From the NCBI GenBank assembly GCA_900554715.1, contig USIN01000039.1, forward strand, positions 1 through 11,773: a DNA stretch of 11,773 bases, read 5' to 3'. A program made the translations under genes and the position numbers. Of this stretch, positions 7,877 to 11,773 are shown piece by piece. The first letter of the stretch is position 1. The number at the start of each line of letters is the position of its first letter. A model generated the notes under the pieces. It ran no database searches and was not told the origin of the DNA. It saw nothing but the letters and a program-made list of their open reading frames with translations. Source of the stretch: an uncultured Bacteroidales bacterium (GTDB lineage Bacteria > Bacteroidota > Bacteroidia > Bacteroidales > Muribaculaceae).

Positions 7877-9001
7877 CTATTGCTTGATAAGTAGAATGGT
7901 CTTGACGGCAAGGTCGAAGAGGACGATTTTGGGATTGGCGTTGCCGGCGATGTCCTCGCGGGCCTTATTGAGAACCTCGAACATTTTCAAGACGTTGCGC
8001 TCGTTTATGAAACGCGCGAAATTGACGCTGAATTTGCGCTCATCCTCGGTCAGATAATTGAGCTGGTCGACATGCAGGTTCAGAATGAAGTTCTCGCGTA
8101 TAAGACGCGAGGCATAATCAAGAAACTTTATTATCTGTTCGCGGCCGAGGGCGGCCACGTCGTTGCTCCACTGACGCAGAAGCCCGATTTTGCGTTGGTA
8201 AGCCTTGCGCATCAGTTCGATGAAATAGTCGAGAAACTGCTGGCGCATCCTGCTTATGTCGACAAGCGATAGCGCTTCGATGACGTTGCCCGAGCTGAGC
8301 CGTGCCAAAGTCTCGGCGTCGGTCTCGGAAACAGGGTAGGAGGCTGTCAGAAAATGCTTTATCTCGTCGTCGCTGTAGCGGCAGACGGTGATGCGCTGCA
8401 CACGCGAGTAGATTGTCGGCAGGATGGCGCGCGAGTTGTCGCTCGACATCAGAAAAATTGTGTCGGGGTGGGGTTCCTCGATGAGTTTCAACAGTTTATT
8501 GGCTGTCTCTTCCTTGAGGCGTTCGGGGAGCCAGAGGAGGACTATCTTGAAGAGTGACTGACGGGCCGTGAAGTTGAGACGCCGTATCAGCTCGGCGCCT
8601 TCTTCGACATAAATTACAGGCTGAGAATTGATATTGCCGAGCATAGCGATCCATTTCTCGATATCCATATACGGCGAGTCTGAGATAAAGTTTTTGAACT
8701 CGCCGAAGCAGTCGTTCGAGATGGTCGATTTGCCGGCTTTTTTGATTACCGGGAACGAATATATCGTGTCGATATGGTTGAACGTCTGATGTTGAAGACA
8801 CGAAGGACATTTGCCGCAGCTGTCTCCGTCGGGTGTATGGTTTTCGCAATGGATATACTGGGCCAAGGCTCTGATGAGCATGAATTTGGCCGAACCCACA
8901 GGTCCTTCGAGCAAAAGCGCGTGCGGCACACGGCGCTCGTCGGCCATAGCTCTCAGACGTTCTTTTACGTCTTCATGCCCGGGGATGTCTCTGAATCTCA
9001 T
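7877..9001 (-). CDS. holB: DNA polymerase III subunit delta' (clamp loader, AAA+)
   Basis: The product has 374 residues. It opens with the clamp-loader signature FRDIPGHEDVKERL and HALLLEGPVGSAK. The P-loop (G33-PVGSA-K39, then Phe) lacks the GKT/S ending, and the Walker B region reads IVLLWLPERLKEETANKLL in place of the acidic DEA(D) form. Both losses fit delta', the ATPase-dead subunit, and argue against DnaX (tau/gamma). C52, C62, C65 and C68 form the zinc module typical of this family. LLKLIEEPHPDTIFLMSSDN and LPTIYSRVQ follow; the arginine of the latter corresponds to the SRC arginine finger, with Val in place of Cys. The C-terminal third is the helical collar. It acts in loading the sliding clamp at the replication fork. 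Its ATG overlaps the stop of the upstream ABC ATPase gene in an ATGA, implying translational coupling. Confidence 0.9.
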   Translation of the reverse strand: MRFRDIPGHEDVKERLRAMADERRVPHALLLEGPVGSAKFMLIRALAQYIHCENHTPDGDSCGKCPSCLQHQTFNHIDTIYSFPVIKKAGKSTISNDCFGEFKNFISDSPYMDIEKWIAMLGNINSQPVIYVEEGAELIRRLNFTARQSLFKIVLLWLPERLKEETANKLLKLIEEPHPDTIFLMSSDNSRAILPTIYSRVQRITVCRYSDDEIKHFLTASYPVSETDAETLARLSSGNVIEALSLVDISRMRQQFLDYFIELMRKAYQRKIGLLRQWSNDVAALGREQIIKFLDYASRLIRENFILNLHVDQLNYLTEDERKFSVNFARFINERNVLKMFEVLNKAREDIAGNANPKIVLFDLAVKTILLIKQ

Positions 9002-9780
9002 CGCGGACGCTGTTTTGTTTCGTGGTCTTTGACGTATTCCTTGACCTCTTTGAAGAGTCGGGTGGCGAATACAAAATCATTGAGCGCCTCGTTGGTTGTC
9101 GAATAAATCTGGCTCATGTCACCGACCCATTCGCGATAACCCTTGTTGATGAAGATGATATTCTCGCCGATACCGAGCACCGAGTTCATATCGTGGGTGT
9201 TGATGATGGTGGTGATATTATATTCATGTGTGATGTCGCTGAGCAGTTCGTCGATAAGAATAGAAGTCTTGGGGTCGAGACCCGAGTTGGGTTCATCGCA
9301 GAAAAGGTATTTCGGATTGAGGGCGATGGCGCGGGCGATGGCGACGCGTTTCTGCATGCCGCCGGAAATCTCTGAAGGATATTTGTTTTCGGCTCCCTTG
9401 AGATTGACACGCTCGATGCAGAACATCGCGCGGTCGCGCATCTCGGCCTGACTCATTTTCGTGAACATGACGAGAGGGAACATGACGTTGCCGAGCACGG
9501 TCTCGGAGTCGAAGAGAGCCGAACCCTGGAAGAGCATGCCGATTTCCTTGCGCAGGTCCTTTGTCTCGTCAGACGACATTCTGAGAAGGTCTCTGCCGTC
9601 AAAGAGAATCTCGCCTTTTTCTGGCCTGATGAGGCCGACAAGTGATTTCATCAGCACAGTCTTGCCCGAACCGCTCTGACCGATAATAAGATTGGTCTTG
9701 CCGGTATAAAAAGTCGCGCTGACATCATGAAGAACAGTGCGGTCGTCGAATGACTTTACGATATCCTTTACTTCAATCAT
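8998..9780 (-). CDS. mlaF: MlaF-like phospholipid ABC transporter ATP-binding protein
   Basis: The product has 260 residues and a full ABC ATPase core: Walker A GQSGSGKT (34-41), Q-loop Q85, signature SGGMQKR (139-145), Walker B YLFCDE (D162, E163), D-loop SGLD, and switch histidine H196 in NTHD. The SGGMQ form of the signature and the pairing with an MlaE permease are typical of MlaF, which powers lipid movement between inner and outer membranes. Residues after about 225 form a charged C-terminal tail; in E. coli MlaF a C-terminal extension helps dimerisation, and a similar role here is only inferred. The gene overlaps the permease stop and the holB start by 4 bases each (ATGA in both cases). 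No MCE-domain (MlaD) gene follows, which is where it often lies. Confidence 0.88.
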   Translation of the reverse strand: MIEVKDIVKSFDDRTVLHDVSATFYTGKTNLIIGQSGSGKTVLMKSLVGLIRPEKGEILFDGRDLLRMSSDETKDLRKEIGMLFQGSALFDSETVLGNVMFPLVMFTKMSQAEMRDRAMFCIERVNLKGAENKYPSEISGGMQKRVAIARAIALNPKYLFCDEPNSGLDPKTSILIDELLSDITHEYNITTIINTHDMNSVLGIGENIIFINKGYREWVGDMSQIYSTTNEALNDFVFATRLFKEVKEYVKDHETKQRPR

Positions 9781-10526
9781 TGCAACAGGAGTTTAGTGAG
9801 TATAACGTCAAACAAAAGAATAAGAATACTGCTTGATACCACGCCGTTGGTGCTGGCTTTGCCGACTTCGAGAGCGCCTCCTTTGACATAATAGCCGAAG
9901 AACGATGAGACAGACGCGATGATGAAGGCAAATACGAGAGATTTTATCAGACCGTACCAGACATACCACTCGTTGAAGAGTGCCTGTAGGCCGTAGACAT
10001 ATTTTGAAACGGTGATAAGGTCGGTGAGAACCGCGACGAGATAGCCGCCGATGAGTGATGTACCGATACAGAGTATCGCAAGCACGGGCATGAATCCGAC
10101 GAATGCGATTATTTTAGGCAGAACAAGGAAGTTGGCCGAGTTTACGCCCATTATTTCGAGCGCGTCAATCTGCTCGGTGACTCGCATTGTGCCTATTTCA
10201 GATGCGATATTCGAGCCGACTTTGCCGGCAAGTATAAGACACAGAATCGAGTTTGAGAATTCAAGCAGAATGATTTCGCGGGTGGCAAGACCGACTGAAT
10301 AAGCCGGTATAAGCGGCGAAGCAATGTTGAGCTGCATCTGTATCGCGATTACGGCACCGATGAAAATCGATATGACGAGCACAAGAGGTATGGAATCAAG
10401 CCCGAGTTTGATTATTTCAGAGACTGTGCGTTTGCCGAATACTTTCCATTTGTCTGGAAAGGTAAACACCCTTTTCATGAAAAGGCAATAACGGCCAAAG
10501 GTCTCGATTGAGTTCGTTATTATCAT
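9777..10526 (-). CDS. mlaE: MlaE-like phospholipid ABC transporter permease
   Basis: The product has 249 residues with about five hydrophobic segments (about 45-66, 88-101, 135-170, 192-212 and 228-248). The family hallmark is clear: AGKVGSNIASEIGTM followed by RVTEQIDALEIMGVN (residues 100-129), very close to the MlaE/YrbE consensus. It would form the inner-membrane channel of a lipid transporter with the adjacent ATPase, joined to a periplasmic MCE ring that must be encoded elsewhere. It is the first gene of the minus-strand operon. The ATG at 10526 follows a leader of about 26 bases from a candidate promoter. Direction of lipid movement cannot be told from the sequence. Confidence 0.9.
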   Translation of the reverse strand: MIITNSIETFGRYCLFMKRVFTFPDKWKVFGKRTVSEIIKLGLDSIPLVLVISIFIGAVIAIQMQLNIASPLIPAYSVGLATREIILLEFSNSILCLILAGKVGSNIASEIGTMRVTEQIDALEIMGVNSANFLVLPKIIAFVGFMPVLAILCIGTSLIGGYLVAVLTDLITVSKYVYGLQALFNEWYVWYGLIKSLVFAFIIASVSSFFGYYVKGGALEVGKASTNGVVSSSILILLFDVILTKLLLQ

Positions 10527-10556
10527 AAAAAGACTTTAATTTTCTGATTAGTCTGA

Positions 10557-10593
10557 CAAAGTTACAAAAATTAGGGATATATTCGACTTCAAA
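10557..10593 (-). promoter_or_regulatory. Candidate promoter for the mlaE-mlaF-holB-addB-hemW operon
   Basis: On the minus strand TAACTTTG (10564-10557) matches the Bacteroidetes -7 element TAnnTTTG exactly and would start transcription near 10553, about 26 bases before the mlaE ATG. A TTTG (10593-10590) lies upstream but 25 bases away, longer than the usual 19-21, so the -33 element is uncertain. No other promoter-like gap exists between the five genes, whose junctions are all 14 bp or less. Confidence 0.45.
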
Positions 10594-10667
10594 GCGCTCT
10601 GATTTGCCGAAAAGATAATTATTGGGTAAAAAATGGAGAAACAATGTCGAGTGTCGCTTTTTTTTCG

Positions 10668-10675
10668 TAATTTCG
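10668..10675 (+). promoter_or_regulatory. Weak candidate -7 element upstream of udk
   Basis: TAATTTCG differs by one base from TAnnTTTG and lies 25 bases before the udk ATG, right after a run of eight T (10658-10665). No clear TTTG is seen about 20 bases upstream. The T run may bend the DNA. This divergent 174-bp gap (10527-10700) must hold the udk promoter, but the exact site is uncertain. Confidence 0.25.
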
Positions 10676-10700
10676 TGGCTAAAATAAACCCGAAGTAATC

Positions 10701-11327
10701 ATGTTGATAATTGGTATAGCAGGCGGCACGGGCTCAGGAAAGACCACCGTCGTCAATAAAATAATAAACAGCTTCCCCACGGGCGAAGTGGCTGTGATTC
10801 CGCAGGATTCATATTATAAGGATTCGAGTCATATACCGCCGGAGGAAAGAAGTAAAATCAATTTCGACGAACCTGCCGCAATCGAGTGGCCTCTGCTTGT
10901 CGAGCATCTTGAAGCTCTTAAAGCCGGAAAAGCCATCGAGATGCCGACTTATTCATACCTCACCTGCACAAGGCAGCCTGAAACCGTCAGAGTCGAACCC
11001 CGCGACGTGGTTATCGTCGAAGGCATTCTTGTACTCAACGACGAAGTACTGCGAGACATGATGGATGTCAAAGTCTTTGTCGATGCCGATGCCGACGACC
11101 GCCTTATCCGCGTCATTGCCCGCGACTGTATCGAGCGCGGGCGCACTCCGCAGATGGTCATCGACCGTTATGTTGAGACCCTCAAGCCGATGCATGAGCT
11201 CTACATCGAGCCTTCCAAACGCTATGCCGACCTTATCGTGCCCCAGGGAGGACACAACAACGTAGCCATCAAACTCCTCACCGATTATATAAGAAGTCTT
11301 CTCAACCCCACACCGTGCAATTGCTGA
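10701..11327 (+). CDS. udk: Uridine kinase
   Basis: The product has 208 residues, close to E. coli Udk (213). A P-loop GGTGSGKT (8-15) opens the protein, followed by DSYYKD (36-41), whose Asp is the expected catalytic base region. Further on are NFDEPAAIEWPLL, PTYSY, VVIVEGILVL (Walker B-like), DADADDRLIRVIARDCIERGR (lid, with arginines for phosphate binding) and EPSKRYADLIVPQGG. It phosphorylates uridine and cytidine to UMP and CMP in pyrimidine salvage, in the cytoplasm. The ATG at 10701 puts the P-loop at the normal distance. No clear Shine-Dalgarno precedes it, as usual in Bacteroidetes. An LptB-type gene starts 4 bp after its stop, suggesting a shared transcript. Confidence 0.95.
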   Translation: MLIIGIAGGTGSGKTTVVNKIINSFPTGEVAVIPQDSYYKDSSHIPPEERSKINFDEPAAIEWPLLVEHLEALKAGKAIEMPTYSYLTCTRQPETVRVEPRDVVIVEGILVLNDEVLRDMMDVKVFVDADADDRLIRVIARDCIERGRTPQMVIDRYVETLKPMHELYIEPSKRYADLIVPQGGHNNVAIKLLTDYIRSLLNPTPCNC

Positions 11328-11331
11328 CACC

Positions 11332-11773
11332 ATGAAGTTGTTTCCGCTGCATAGAAAGAGAATCAATCCCCGTCGCGACGGCGGAGAACACCCCCGCTCG
11401 CTCACTCCGGAGGAGGAACGCGACCTCGAGGGTCTCCCGGTGCCCGACATGCAGGAGCTCGACATCGATGCTGTGGAGACCGTTCCGGAACCGGAGGGGG
11501 AAGTTAAGGTTGAGGAAGATGTCGAGGTTCCTGAAAAGGGGGTGCTCCGCACCGAGAACCTTGTCAAGAAATATGGCAAACGCACCGTCGCCAACAAGGT
11601 GTCGATCAATGTCACCCAGGGCGAGATAGTAGGTCTGCTCGGTCCTAACGGTGCCGGAAAGACCACTACTTTCTATATGACTGTCGGACTGATCACACCT
11701 AACGAGGGCCGTGTATTCATAGATGACGTCGACATCACCGGACTGCCGGTCTACAAGCGCGCGCAGCGCGGCA
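11332..11773 (+). CDS. lptB: LptB-type lipopolysaccharide export ABC ATPase with acidic N-terminal extension (3' partial)
   Basis: This frame runs off the window end; 147 codons are visible. From residue 71, VLRTENLVKKYGKRTVANKV and then IVGLLGPNGAGKTTTFYM follow LptB closely, with Walker A G104-PNGAGK-T111, then VGLITPNEGRVFIDDVDIT and LPVYKRAQRG, the stretch just before the Q-loop in LptB. LptB is the cytoplasmic ATPase that with LptFG drives LPS from the inner membrane to the LptC/A/D bridge. E. coli LptB begins almost directly at the position of residue 71. Here about 70 residues precede it: a basic start (KLFPLHRKRINPRR), then a Pro/Glu/Asp-rich, probably disordered stretch (SLTPEEERDLEG to EVPEKG). 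The ATG at 11332 is chosen because it lies 4 bp after udk and the frame stays open. Internal starts at ATG codon 40 or GTG codon 71 cannot be excluded and the latter would give a standard LptB. Confidence 0.85.
   Translation, partial: MKLFPLHRKRINPRRDGGEHPRSLTPEEERDLEGLPVPDMQELDIDAVETVPEPEGEVKVEEDVEVPEKGVLRTENLVKKYGKRTVANKVSINVTQGEIVGLLGPNGAGKTTTFYMTVGLITPNEGRVFIDDVDITGLPVYKRAQRG

Noticed and set aside
10658..10665. Run of eight T as an intrinsic terminator
   Set aside because: No stable GC-rich stem precedes it, and it sits between divergent genes, where no plus-strand transcript is expected to end.
10953..11666. Long minus-strand reading frame of 237 codons opposite udk and the lptB start
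   Set aside because: It lies wholly opposite two well-supported genes and its predicted protein is a low-complexity Ser/Thr/Pro/Arg mix, typical of an antisense shadow.
1..11773. CRISPR array, tRNA or rRNA gene, insertion sequence, phage or toxin-antitoxin module
   Set aside because: I saw no spaced direct repeats of CRISPR size, no tRNA-like or rRNA-like segment, no transposase or integrase motif, and no small toxin/antitoxin gene pair.

Overview
The window looks like chromosomal DNA from a member of the Bacteroidales. The reasons are an outer-membrane beta-barrel receptor with an N-terminal carboxypeptidase-regulatory-like domain, a TPR/transmembrane/LuxR-type regulator of the kind common in Bacteroidetes, upstream sequences matching the Bacteroidetes promoter elements (TTTG around -33, TAnnTTTG around -7), little Shine-Dalgarno signal, and an AddB-type nuclease of Bacteroidetes form. 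Placement nearer to Muribaculaceae than to Bacteroides is only an impression from codon use and protein wording.

Layout. (1) 2-1270, plus strand: the 3' part of a membrane-anchored regulator with a helical sensor domain, one transmembrane helix, a coiled coil and a C-terminal LuxR-type helix-turn-helix. (2) 1271-1429: a control region with a long hairpin, repeated ATTAAGAC motifs and two candidate promoters. (3) 1430-3742, plus: an outer-membrane beta-barrel receptor. (4) 3743-3799: a short convergent gap. (5) 10526 down to 3800, minus: a tight five-gene run, mlaE-like permease, mlaF-like ATPase, DNA polymerase III delta' (holB), AddB-like nuclease and hemW. The junctions are ATGA overlap, ATGA overlap, 14 bp and 4 bp, so this is almost certainly one transcription unit mixing lipid transport, replication, recombination and heme handling. 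(6) 10527-10700: a divergent promoter region. (7) 10701-11327, plus: udk (uridine kinase), followed after 4 bp by the start of an LptB-type ATPase with an unusual acidic N-terminal extension, cut off by the window end.

How the genes fit together. MlaE and MlaF would form the inner-membrane core of a phospholipid transporter; no MCE (MlaD), MlaB or MlaC gene is here. LptB would drive lipopolysaccharide export. The regulator and the beta-barrel protein may be a sensor/target pair, an inference from adjacency and the repeated motifs between them. The rest is housekeeping: delta' in the clamp loader, AddB in double-strand-break repair, HemW in heme delivery, Udk in pyrimidine salvage.

I found no mobile element, CRISPR array, RNA gene, phage gene or obvious defence system. 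Most of the window is ordinary core genome; the least explained parts are the 1271-1429 control region, the LptB extension and the regulator-receptor pairing.
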